DNA of 64,000 nucleotides from Caryophanales bacterium. Lineage in GTDB: Bacteria; Bacillota_I; Bacilli_A; RF39; UBA660. The notes beneath the pieces are model-generated. The model was given only the letters and a program-made list of their open reading frames with translations. It was not told where the DNA came from and ran no database searches. Shown in pieces: positions 31,954 to 40,722 of this stretch (position 1 is its first letter; the number at the start of each line of letters is the position of its first letter). Location of the stretch: NCBI GenBank assembly GCA_016288795.1, contig JAEELI010000017.1:1-64000 (forward strand). The letters are read 5' to 3'. The position numbers were made by a program, and so were the translations under genes.

Positions 31954-33462
31954 GTGAGAACAAAAAAATCAATAAAAAATATTATATCAGTTGTTTTATT
32001 TAATTTAGTTATAGGCATTTTAGGCTTTATTAAAGTTCGTGTATTTGTTCATTATCTAAGCAATGATGTATATTCTTTAAACCAATTGTTTTATCAAATA
32101 TTTGGTTATATAGCTATTGCAGATATAGGATTTGGACTTGTTTTAAATAAAGAATTATATAAAGCCTTTGCTAAAAATGACAAAGATGAAGTAAATAATA
32201 TTTATAGCACATCCAAAAAGTTTTATAAATACATTGGTATTGCAATGTTACTAATCTCCTTTATTATTAGTTTCTTTGTGCATTACTTAACTAAAGCAAA
32301 TGTAGATAGATTATATATTCAAGTAGTGTGTATTATCTTCTTAATTAGAAATATTATAGACTATTTCTTTGTTGCGCCTAGATATATAATGGACTCTAAT
32401 CAAAATGCTTATAAAATAAATTACTTAGTAAAAGGTATTAAAGTTTTAGAAATAATTATAGAAATCCTTTTAATATCTCTTGGAGTAGATTATTTGTTTG
32501 TTTTATTACCAGGAATAGCAATAACTGTAATAATAGATTTATATATTAATCACTTAGTATACAAGGAATATCCTTGGTTAAAGGATAATAAAACATATAA
32601 CAAAAAGTATTTAAAAGGAACAAAAGATTTAGTATATTTAAAACTATCTGGAATAATGAACTCAAATACAGATATTGTTTTGTTATCTGCTTTTATTAAT
32701 CCTTTAACAGTAATAATTTACACTTCATATAATTATATAACTAAGTTTGTATCAGATACAATTTATATAGCCGCGACTGCTATTACACCAAGTTTTGCAA
32801 ATGTTTTATGTAATGATAATGAAGAAAAAAAATACTCGGTATTTTGTGAACTAAATATCATGTTTCTATTTATAGCTTCATTCTGTTTCATCATGTTATA
32901 TGGCTTTTTAAACTCTTTAATAACATTTTGGATAGGTAAAGAATATCTAACAAACAATTGGACATTATTCTTGTTTTGCTTTATTATTTTTCAAACTATA
33001 TCTGTTAGAGCTGTAATAATAACAATTAATTCTTTAGGTTTATTTAAAGAAACTAAGATTGCTACAATATTAGAGGCTATTCTTAATTTAATTATATCAG
33101 TTCTATTAGTTAGAAAGTTTAAAATCGTTGGAGTTTTACTCGGAACTATCATAGCTACTTTAGTAACATCATTTATTCAAAACTCCGTTTGTATTCATAA
33201 AAAAGTATTTAATAAGAGTTCTTTGAGATATTTTGGTGTTTATGCTGTAATAGTAGGTATTAATGTAGTATTTGTTTATTTATTTAATATAATTAATTTA
33301 CATATAACTAGTGTTTTATCTTGGATAGGATTAGTATTAGGATTTGCTATTCTAGTAGCAATTATATTATTTATCATTTATTACATTTTATTTAAATCAT
33401 TTAAATTATTAACATCTAGAGGGATAGAATTTATTAAAGTAAGAGGAAAATATACAAGTTAG
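31954..33462 (+). CDS. Polysaccharide flippase (Wzx/PST, MOP superfamily)
   Basis: GTG start with AAGGAG 8 bp upstream. The 502-residue protein has about twelve to fourteen membrane segments. LSNDVYSLNQLFYQIFGYIA near the start and the duplicated layout match lipopolysaccharide/teichuronic-type exporters. It should flip a lipid-linked oligosaccharide repeat unit. Together with the polymerase-like gene at 34698 it suggests a Wzx/Wzy-type pathway. Confidence 0.85.
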   Translation: MRTKKSIKNIISVVLFNLVIGILGFIKVRVFVHYLSNDVYSLNQLFYQIFGYIAIADIGFGLVLNKELYKAFAKNDKDEVNNIYSTSKKFYKYIGIAMLLISFIISFFVHYLTKANVDRLYIQVVCIIFLIRNIIDYFFVAPRYIMDSNQNAYKINYLVKGIKVLEIIIEILLISLGVDYLFVLLPGIAITVIIDLYINHLVYKEYPWLKDNKTYNKKYLKGTKDLVYLKLSGIMNSNTDIVLLSAFINPLTVIIYTSYNYITKFVSDTIYIAATAITPSFANVLCNDNEEKKYSVFCELNIMFLFIASFCFIMLYGFLNSLITFWIGKEYLTNNWTLFLFCFIIFQTISVRAVIITINSLGLFKETKIATILEAILNLIISVLLVRKFKIVGVLLGTIIATLVTSFIQNSVCIHKKVFNKSSLRYFGVYAVIVGINVVFVYLFNIINLHITSVLSWIGLVLGFAILVAIILFIIYYILFKSFKLLTSRGIEFIKVRGKYTS

Positions 33463-33471
33463 GAGGATATT

Positions 33472-34638
33472 ATGATTATCAATGTGTTGATGCCAACATA
33501 TAATGATGAAAAAACTATTATTGATGCTTTGGATTCACTTAAGAATCAAACTTATGATAAATGGCATCTAACTATAGTAAATGATGGTAGTGTAGATGGC
33601 ACTGAATCATTAGTAAAAAAATATATAAAAGATAATAAATTGGATAAAAAAATAACTTATATATATCAAGATAATGCTGATCAATTAAATGCTTTAAAAA
33701 CAGGTCTAAATTCAATTGAAGACAATGATGGATTAATATTTGTTCTTCATTCAGATGATGTTATGGCAGATAACAATGTTTTTAAAAAGGCAATAGAGTA
33801 TTTTAATAAGAACAAAAATATTGATGCAATAATATCTGGATACAATATTATGAATGAGAAATCAGAAATAGTAGGTTTCCAAAAGGTTAAGAAATATACT
33901 AATAGTTTTTCAAATATTCCTTTAATGGGTTTATGGTTGGGAAGAAACTTGTTTGTAGATGTTGCTTTTTGGAAGTATAAGATATATAAAGAAAAAGTTT
34001 ACTATAATTACTTAACTTGGAATACACCATTTTGGTTTTGTCACGAAAATGAATTAAGTTCTTTAAATGTTTCAAATGTTGATTTTCCTTTCTTTAATTA
34101 TCGTGTTTTTGAAGAAAACTATATTAATAATGAAATAGGATTACTTAATGTTTTAAATGGAGAATTAAGAACTTTACTATTAATATTAAATAAGGTAAAT
34201 ATTCCATTCTATAAGGTCCAATATTTATTATTTAGAATATTTAATAAACTTCATTTGAATTATAGAGTTTTTTATTCTAAAAAACGTTCTAAAAACATTT
34301 ATAATATTATAAAATTTGTTATAAATAAGCGTATTAATGATAATGAATTAATAAAATATAAGTATTATGAATCTATACTAAATTTCTTTAAAAATTATAA
34401 TGAGAGAGAAATAGAGATATTTAATGTCAAAAAAGAAGATGTTTTTGTAGGATCTGACGCTAGATTCTTTAACAAAAAGATGTTAGATGGTTCATTACCA
34501 AAATTATATGATGAACTCTTTAATTATATGAATAATGGGTTTAATTCTATTATAACCGATAAAAAAAGTTACGATAATTTAGTAGAAATATTAAAATTTT
34601 TAGATATATATGAATATGTAAAGATAAAAACAAAATGA
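33472..34638 (+). CDS. Glycosyltransferase family 2
   Basis: The 388-residue protein has a GT-A fold: MPTYNDEKTIIDALDSLKNQ near the start, VNDGSVDGTE near residue 38 and LHSDDVM (DxD-equivalent) near 87. The middle region binds the acceptor. The C-terminal 130 residues carry an extra domain with many Asn and Lys. It transfers a sugar to the lipid-linked repeat unit. AGGAGG lies close to the ATG. Confidence 0.9.
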   Translation: MIINVLMPTYNDEKTIIDALDSLKNQTYDKWHLTIVNDGSVDGTESLVKKYIKDNKLDKKITYIYQDNADQLNALKTGLNSIEDNDGLIFVLHSDDVMADNNVFKKAIEYFNKNKNIDAIISGYNIMNEKSEIVGFQKVKKYTNSFSNIPLMGLWLGRNLFVDVAFWKYKIYKEKVYYNYLTWNTPFWFCHENELSSLNVSNVDFPFFNYRVFEENYINNEIGLLNVLNGELRTLLLILNKVNIPFYKVQYLLFRIFNKLHLNYRVFYSKKRSKNIYNIIKFVINKRINDNELIKYKYYESILNFFKNYNEREIEIFNVKKEDVFVGSDARFFNKKMLDGSLPKLYDELFNYMNNGFNSIITDKKSYDNLVEILKFLDIYEYVKIKTK

Positions 34639-34697
34639 ATGTTTTTATCTAGTATTTTGTGTTATAATTATTAGGAATGCAAGAAGTAGGGTAAAAA

Positions 34698-36332
34698 ATG
34701 AACAAATTAAGGAATAAAATAATAGATAAAAGAATAATAGAGAAAATACTCATGTTCTTTTTAATATTGCAACCAATATTAGATTTATACTTTCTATTTG
34801 ATGAAAAAGTTGTATCTATGTTTGGTTTTTCCCCATCAACTATTATAAGAATAGCCTTTGTTTTTGTAATAGCTGTATTGTTTTTAATTGTATGGAGAAA
34901 TAAAAAAGAATTAATATTGTATATCATTTATGCTGTCTTTTTAGTCGTCTACATTGTTTTTCATCATATAAATGCTTTAAACTTCACAAACTTTTATAGC
35001 GGCTATGATTTTGGCTATAATTTAGTTGGTGAATTATTCTATATAATTAGAATGCTTTTACCACTTATAACAATTATTATTTCATTCCATTACGAATTTG
35101 ATAATAAGTCTATTGAAAAGATTGTTAATTGGCTATTATTTATTATATGTGGAAGTATAATAGTTTCAAATTTATTCGTTATATCAACCGGTTCTTATAG
35201 TAAAGAAATAATAAAAGGAAATATTTTCTGTTGGTTCCAAGCCGATAGGTGTAATCTTAATTATTTAGATTTGGCCTCAAAAGGCTTCTTCTTAGATCCT
35301 AATAGATTATCTGCATTATTAATATTATTATCAACTATAATGATATATAATTTTATTAATAATTCATCTTTTAAAAATATGTTTATATTCTTTATTACTC
35401 TTATTGGAATGTTAATGTTAGGAACTAAAGTAAGCACTTATGGTTTCTTTGCAATATGTATTATTGCTTTATTCTTTTACTTGTTCTTTGCTTTTATAAA
35501 AAAAGAAATAAAGTTTAGCAAAAGGACTTTTGGGTTCATAGCTTTCATAATTGCATTATCACTATTAATAACCCCAAAAGCTCCGGCAGTTAATAGAACT
35601 AATATTGATGTTGAGGCAGCTAATAGTTATAATAATGATGTTGATGGTATTAAAACAAAGAATGAAGCAGAATTAGAAAAAGTCAATAATAATATTAAAG
35701 AAAAATATAAAAAGACACATTCTGATGCAAAAGAAGAGAAAAGTATAGACGAAATATTAAAAGAATTGGATTCTGAGGAAAGAAATGAATTATTAATTAA
35801 TTTCGTTAGAGATAATTATTTATCCTACGGATTACATGGATTCTTTGTTGAAGAAAGTTATCCATACCATTATGATCCAGAGTTCTGGTATAATGTGATG
35901 AAAATGGATTATTATGATAGAGTCAATTTTAGAAAAATAGAGTATTTAATGCTAACTAGAGTAAAAGAATTAAATAATAATAAATATGATGATTTGCTGG
36001 GCATTACTTTCGTTAGAGAAGGAAATATATTTGATTTAGAAAGGGACTATATATCTCAATACATAACAATGGGACTATTTGGATTTATCTTATTAGTTTT
36101 ACCATACATAATTATAGTTGCAGTATGTATTCTAAAAATGATTATCAGTTTTAGAAAATCATTTGCTTTAAAAAATGTTTTCTATTTATTAGGGGTAGGA
36201 ATATGCTTATCAGCTGCATATTTTACTGGAAATGTTTTAGATGGTTTAATTGTAACAATAATGTTAGGATTCTTTATAGGCCAATTAATCAATGGAACAT
36301 TTGGACTAGGAAATATGATAAAAAAATCATAA
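34698..36332 (+). CDS. O-antigen ligase/polymerase-like (Wzy-type) membrane protein
   Basis: The 544-residue protein has about twelve membrane segments and one large extracytoplasmic loop of about 130 residues (TPKAPAVNRTNIDVEAANSY onward) rich in charged residues. LGTKVSTYGFFAICIIALFF precedes the loop and FGFILLVLPYIIIV follows. Topology and location fit the O-antigen polymerase/ligase family, which is very divergent, so the assignment leans on context. A strong terminator follows. Confidence 0.7.
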   Translation: MNKLRNKIIDKRIIEKILMFFLILQPILDLYFLFDEKVVSMFGFSPSTIIRIAFVFVIAVLFLIVWRNKKELILYIIYAVFLVVYIVFHHINALNFTNFYSGYDFGYNLVGELFYIIRMLLPLITIIISFHYEFDNKSIEKIVNWLLFIICGSIIVSNLFVISTGSYSKEIIKGNIFCWFQADRCNLNYLDLASKGFFLDPNRLSALLILLSTIMIYNFINNSSFKNMFIFFITLIGMLMLGTKVSTYGFFAICIIALFFYLFFAFIKKEIKFSKRTFGFIAFIIALSLLITPKAPAVNRTNIDVEAANSYNNDVDGIKTKNEAELEKVNNNIKEKYKKTHSDAKEEKSIDEILKELDSEERNELLINFVRDNYLSYGLHGFFVEESYPYHYDPEFWYNVMKMDYYDRVNFRKIEYLMLTRVKELNNNKYDDLLGITFVREGNIFDLERDYISQYITMGLFGFILLVLPYIIIVAVCILKMIISFRKSFALKNVFYLLGVGICLSAAYFTGNVLDGLIVTIMLGFFIGQLINGTFGLGNMIKKS

Positions 36333-36344
36333 TTTTAAATTAAG

Positions 36345-36377
36345 GAATAGAGCACAGTGATGTGCTCTATTCTTGTT
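36345..36377 (+). terminator. Terminator after the polymerase-like gene
   Basis: GAATAGAGCACA-GTGA-TGTGCTCTATTC forms a 12-bp stem followed by TTGTT. It divides the glycopolymer locus into two transcription units. Confidence 0.8.
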
Positions 36378-36456
36378 ATGATAGTTCTAATATGATAGAA
36401 TTAACTTGTAGATACAAGAGATGATAAACTATCTATAAAAAAGAAGGGAATTAAAC

Positions 36457-37896
36457 ATGGCTTTTACATCACTAAAGTATTTATCATTTTTATTAATAAG
36501 TTGTATAGGCTTCTTTTTGATGCCCAAAAGATTTAAAAATTTATGGTTACTTATATGTAGTTATTATTTTTATATATCTTGGAATACTAAGTATGCCATA
36601 TTAATGATTATATCTACTATAGTAACTTATTTGTCTGGCTTATTAATGAGTAAATATAATAAGAAGAATACAAAATTATTATTTTTAATACTATCAATTT
36701 TTATTAATATAGGTTTATTAATAGTTTTTAAATACTATAGTTTTATTATAACTTTTGTAAATGTTTTGTTAAAACCGATTTCTCTTAGTTTGCCAAAAAC
36801 ACTAAATTTGTTGTTGCCTGTTGGCATTAGTTTCTATACATTTCGATCTTTAAGTTATTCTATTGATATATATAGAAAAGATGTTTCTGTAGAAAAGAAT
36901 ATTATTGATTATGCTTTATTTGTTTCTTTTTTTCCTGAACTGATTGCAGGTCCAATTGAAAAAGCCAAAGATTCTTTAAGTAACTATAAAACTGTTAAAA
37001 AATTTGACTATTCAAATTTTTGCTATGGATCTTTTCTAATACTAATTGGTTTTTTCTATAAACTAGTTATATCAGATCGGGCTGCTATAATAGTAGATAC
37101 GGTCTATAACAATTTAAATAACTATATTAATGGTGGAGGCTTATATTTAATTCTTTCTACCATTATCTTTGCTATTCAAATCTATTTTGATTTTTATTCT
37201 TATTCATTAATAGCTAGAGGATCAGCATATATTATGGGTTATGATATTCCAATAAACTTTAAAAGACCATATTTAGCTAGTTCTATAAAAGAATTTTGGC
37301 GTAGATGGCATATATCTTTAAGTACTTGGTTTAGAGATTATTTATATTTTCCTTTAGGTGGAAGTAGAAAGGGATTTATAAGAGCGCAAGTAAATACATT
37401 AATAGTCTTTTTAGTTAGTGGTTTGTGGCATGGCGCCAGCTTTAATTTTTTAATTTGGGGCGGCATTCATGGAATGTTCTTAGTTGTTGAAAATGTAGTG
37501 AATAAGAACAAGAAAAAAGAAAAAGATAATTGGTTTATACATATCATTAAAGTATTAATTACATTTATTATTATAGATTTTGCTTGGATATTCTTTAGAA
37601 GTAATTCTATAAACGATTCTATAACAATAATAACTCATTTATTTAATTTTGGAATGGCAAAAGATTTATCTTTATTAGGAACCAACGTCCTAGAAGCATC
37701 AATACTATTAGTATGTGTTGTGATAGTATTGATTTTAGAAGTAATTGGAGATAAAAAGGATTTAAAAGAATCATTCTATAAAATGAACATTGTTGTTAGA
37801 TGGGCTGTCTATTTTGTGTTATTATTCATGACCATAATATTTGGTATTTATGGGCCGGGATTTAGTGCAAAAGAGTTCATTTATTTGAAATTCTGA
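36457..37896 (+). CDS. MBOAT family O-acyltransferase (AlgI/DltB-like)
   Basis: The 479-residue membrane protein has the MBOAT signature: GISFYTFRSLSYSIDIYRKD near residue 128, FWRRWHISLSTWFRDYLYFP near 286 and VSGLWHGASFNFLIWGGIHG near 327, whose His is the catalytic residue. It passes acyl groups across the membrane to an outer polysaccharide, as in alginate or teichoic acid modification. The SGNH-type gene begins 7 bp later, the usual partner arrangement. Confidence 0.92.
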   Translation: MAFTSLKYLSFLLISCIGFFLMPKRFKNLWLLICSYYFYISWNTKYAILMIISTIVTYLSGLLMSKYNKKNTKLLFLILSIFINIGLLIVFKYYSFIITFVNVLLKPISLSLPKTLNLLLPVGISFYTFRSLSYSIDIYRKDVSVEKNIIDYALFVSFFPELIAGPIEKAKDSLSNYKTVKKFDYSNFCYGSFLILIGFFYKLVISDRAAIIVDTVYNNLNNYINGGGLYLILSTIIFAIQIYFDFYSYSLIARGSAYIMGYDIPINFKRPYLASSIKEFWRRWHISLSTWFRDYLYFPLGGSRKGFIRAQVNTLIVFLVSGLWHGASFNFLIWGGIHGMFLVVENVVNKNKKKEKDNWFIHIIKVLITFIIIDFAWIFFRSNSINDSITIITHLFNFGMAKDLSLLGTNVLEASILLVCVVIVLILEVIGDKKDLKESFYKMNIVVRWAVYFVLLFMTIIFGIYGPGFSAKEFIYLKF

Positions 37897-37903
37897 GGTG
37901 TTT

Positions 37904-38812
37904 ATGAAGAATATAATAAAAACTGTTATTTTTATAGTAATATTTTTAGTATTGTTAAGCATATGTTCTGATGTTTTTGTTTTAAAAGGAAATGGATATG
38001 GAACAGACGTAATCGATTTTTATAATCAAAAGAAGAATTCTCTGGATGTGATATTTTTTGGTTCCTCACATAGTTATGCTACATTTTCTCCATATATAAT
38101 TGAAGAAGAAACAAATCTTTCATCATATAATTTTGCTACACAACAACAGCCAATCAATATAACATATCATTATATGATTGAAGCTTTAAAATATCAAAAG
38201 CCAAAGTACTTCGTTTTAGAAATAAGAATGCTAGCGGTAGATGATGAATATTTTGCTACTGGTGTAGTCAGGGATGCTTTGGATAAGATGAAATTTTCTA
38301 AAAATAAAATTGAAGCAATAAATGAAAGTGTTGAAAACAAAAGTGAAAGAATGAGTTATTATATTAATATAATTAAATATCATTCAAGGTATAATGAATT
38401 AACAAAAAATGATTTTAAAGTAGCATTCACACATAAAGGAATTGATAATAAGGGATTTATAGGTCTAGAAGGAAATGATAATATAATTATTGATAATAAA
38501 CAGGTGTTAAAAGAAACTAAAGAGGAAATAATTACTTCTAGAAATAAAGAATATTTGAAAAAAATGATTAAATTAGCTAAAGATAATGGTATTGAATTAA
38601 TATTAGTTAAAAGTCCTTGTTTATTGTCTAGTGATGATGAAGCAAAATATAATTATGTTGAAACAATTGCTAAAGAAAACAATTTATTATTTATTAATTA
38701 TAATAAAAATAATACTATAAAATATGAAAAAGGCGATTTTTATGATAATGGTCATTTATCTTTAAGCGGAGCAACTAAAGTATCCAAAGACTTCTCCAAC
38801 TATTTAAAATAG
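37904..38812 (+). CDS. SGNH/AlgJ-DltD-like partner of the MBOAT acyltransferase
   Basis: ATG at 37904 fits GAGG five bases upstream, and an in-frame GTG at 37898 lies inside that site. The 302-residue protein has an N-terminal membrane anchor and then a SGNH hydrolase-like fold: FGSSHSYATFSP near residue 49 (nucleophile Ser block) and DNGHLSLSGA near 283 (catalytic Asp-His). With the adjacent MBOAT protein it should complete O-acetylation of the glycopolymer outside the cell. Confidence 0.78.
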   Translation: MKNIIKTVIFIVIFLVLLSICSDVFVLKGNGYGTDVIDFYNQKKNSLDVIFFGSSHSYATFSPYIIEEETNLSSYNFATQQQPINITYHYMIEALKYQKPKYFVLEIRMLAVDDEYFATGVVRDALDKMKFSKNKIEAINESVENKSERMSYYINIIKYHSRYNELTKNDFKVAFTHKGIDNKGFIGLEGNDNIIIDNKQVLKETKEEIITSRNKEYLKKMIKLAKDNGIELILVKSPCLLSSDDEAKYNYVETIAKENNLLFINYNKNNTIKYEKGDFYDNGHLSLSGATKVSKDFSNYLK

Positions 38813-38823
38813 ATAGTCTTTTC

Positions 38824-38852
38824 TTGTTGCAATAATAATAGTATGTTATAAT
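38824..38852 (+). promoter_or_regulatory. Internal promoter before the GT32 gene
   Basis: TTGTTG (38824-38829) and TATAAT (38847-38852) are spaced by 17 bp, with about 20 bp to the ATG. Confidence 0.6.
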
Positions 38853-38871
38853 TCAAATAAGGTGAATAATT

Positions 38872-39576
38872 ATGAGTAATAATAAAATACCCAAGAAAAT
38901 CCATTATGTTTGGGTTGGAGGAAAAGAAAAACCAAAAGATATAAAAAAGTGTATGAAAACATGGGATAAATATCTTGATGGTTATGAAGTTATTGAATGG
39001 AATGAAAATAACTTTGATATTAATTCTCATCCTTTTTGTAAAGCTGCCTATGAAGCCAAAAAATGGGCTTATGTAAGTGATTATATTAGAGCTTATGTAA
39101 TCTATAATGAAGGAGGTATCTATCTAGATACTGATATATTGTTATTGGATAGATTAGATAGGTTTTTATGTCATGATGCTTTTGTGGGATTTGAAAATTA
39201 TGATCATCCTTTTACAGCAACTTTTGGAGCTAAAAAGCATCATCCTTTATTAAAAAAGATGTTAGATTATTATGATAACCTAGATGGTTATAGTTTTGAC
39301 TTTGAAAATAATAATACTATTTCAGTATCAGAAATTCTAATAAATGATTTTGGTTGTAAAATAGGTAATAAATATCAAGAATTAAAAGATGGTATTGCAG
39401 TATATGAAGATACTGTATTTTGTAATCCTTCAAAAGATTCAGTAACAATACATATTTTTACTGGAAGCTGGTTAGATAATAAAAAATCATTAAAATATAA
39501 AATTATGAAGTTCTTTAAACTGAGATTGAATACAAAAAAGAAAGCTGAATTATATAGAAAACTAATATCAAAATAA
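38872..39576 (+). CDS. Glycosyltransferase family 32 (capsule type)
   Basis: This 234-residue protein carries IPKKIHYVWVGGKEKPKDIK at the start, the catalytic GGIYLDTDILLL (DxD) near residue 85 and HIFTGSW near 198. These are typical of GT32 (OCH1/capsular sugar transferases). It has no membrane segment and probably acts on the lipid-linked unit at the inner membrane face. AAGGTGA precedes the ATG, and a gap of 11 bp leads to the next gene. Confidence 0.9.
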   Translation: MSNNKIPKKIHYVWVGGKEKPKDIKKCMKTWDKYLDGYEVIEWNENNFDINSHPFCKAAYEAKKWAYVSDYIRAYVIYNEGGIYLDTDILLLDRLDRFLCHDAFVGFENYDHPFTATFGAKKHHPLLKKMLDYYDNLDGYSFDFENNNTISVSEILINDFGCKIGNKYQELKDGIAVYEDTVFCNPSKDSVTIHIFTGSWLDNKKSLKYKIMKFFKLRLNTKKKAELYRKLISK

Positions 39577-39587
39577 AGGAGGCGTCT

Positions 39588-40712
39588 ATGAAAAAAATAG
39601 CAATATTAGGATTGCATTTAAACTTTGGCGGAGTAGAACAAGCTATTGTTAATCAAGCAAATATGTTATGTAATGATTATGATGTAAAATTAGTAATAAC
39701 ATATAAAAAAGACGAACCATCCTTTTACATTGATCCTAAAGTTAAGATAGATTATTTAACTAATTTGTATCCAAACAGAGAAGAATTTAAAAAATGTTTA
39801 AAAAAATTCAAATTAGTCTCTTTAATAAAAGAAGGATTTAAAAGTATTAAAATTCTTTATTTAAAAAAGAAGACTATGATAAATTATATAAAGAATAGTG
39901 AAGATGATATTTTAATATCTAGTCGTGTCGATATAACTAAGTTATTAAGTAAATATGGTAAAAACCAAATAAAAGTAGCTGAAGAACATAGACATCATAA
40001 TAATGACGAAAAATATATTAGTAATTTAAAAAAATCTTGTAAGAATATAGATTATTTAGTATCTGTTTCCAAAGAATTAAATGATTATTATTCAAAAGAG
40101 ATTCCTAATACTAAGTGTGTATATATACCTAATGGACTAGATTATTTTCCTAATAAAACATCTAAGTTGAATAATAAAAATATCATATCTGTAGGAAGAT
40201 TATCTCCAGAAAAAGGTTTTTTAGACTTAATAGATGTGTTTAATATAATTCATGACTTAGATAAAGATATTCATTTAGATATAGTAGGAGACGGAGTAGA
40301 AAAAAGCTCTATTGAAAATAAAATTAACCAATACTGTTTACAAGAGCACATTAAACTTCATGGTTTTCAAAAAAAGGATTATATTAATAAATTACTTGAA
40401 AAATCATCATTATATCTAATGTGCTCATTTGAAGAATCATTTGGAATAGTTTTAATTGAGGCTGGTTCATTTGGTATTCCTCAAATAGCATTTTCTTCTG
40501 CTCAAGGCGCTAACGAAATAATTCAAAACAATATAAGTGGTTATTTAATTGATAATAGAGACAAAGAAGAGATGGCAAAAAAAGTGGTTGAATTAATTAA
40601 TGATAATGATAGATTAATTAAGATGGGTGAAGAAGCTAGAAATATTGCAAAAGAATTCTCTTTTGTAGAAGTTCAAAAGAGATGGTTAGATTTTATCAAA
40701 AAAACTGATTAA
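39588..40712 (+). CDS. Glycosyltransferase family 4
   Basis: The 374-residue GT-B enzyme has LHLNFGGVEQAIVNQANML at the start. VGRLSPEKGFLDLIDVF (donor-side) lies near residue 201, and the E-x7-E motif is in SFEESFGIVLIEAGSFGIP near 279. GT4 enzymes use nucleotide sugars with retention of configuration. It is part of the run 38872-43256. Confidence 0.92.
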   Translation: MKKIAILGLHLNFGGVEQAIVNQANMLCNDYDVKLVITYKKDEPSFYIDPKVKIDYLTNLYPNREEFKKCLKKFKLVSLIKEGFKSIKILYLKKKTMINYIKNSEDDILISSRVDITKLLSKYGKNQIKVAEEHRHHNNDEKYISNLKKSCKNIDYLVSVSKELNDYYSKEIPNTKCVYIPNGLDYFPNKTSKLNNKNIISVGRLSPEKGFLDLIDVFNIIHDLDKDIHLDIVGDGVEKSSIENKINQYCLQEHIKLHGFQKKDYINKLLEKSSLYLMCSFEESFGIVLIEAGSFGIPQIAFSSAQGANEIIQNNISGYLIDNRDKEEMAKKVVELINDNDRLIKMGEEARNIAKEFSFVEVQKRWLDFIKKTD

Positions 40713-40722
40713 GGGAGTAAAA

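Noticed and set aside
38800-39030. Reverse-strand frame opposite the GT32 start
   Set aside because: It is a complement artefact covering the promoter and start of a clear GT32 gene.
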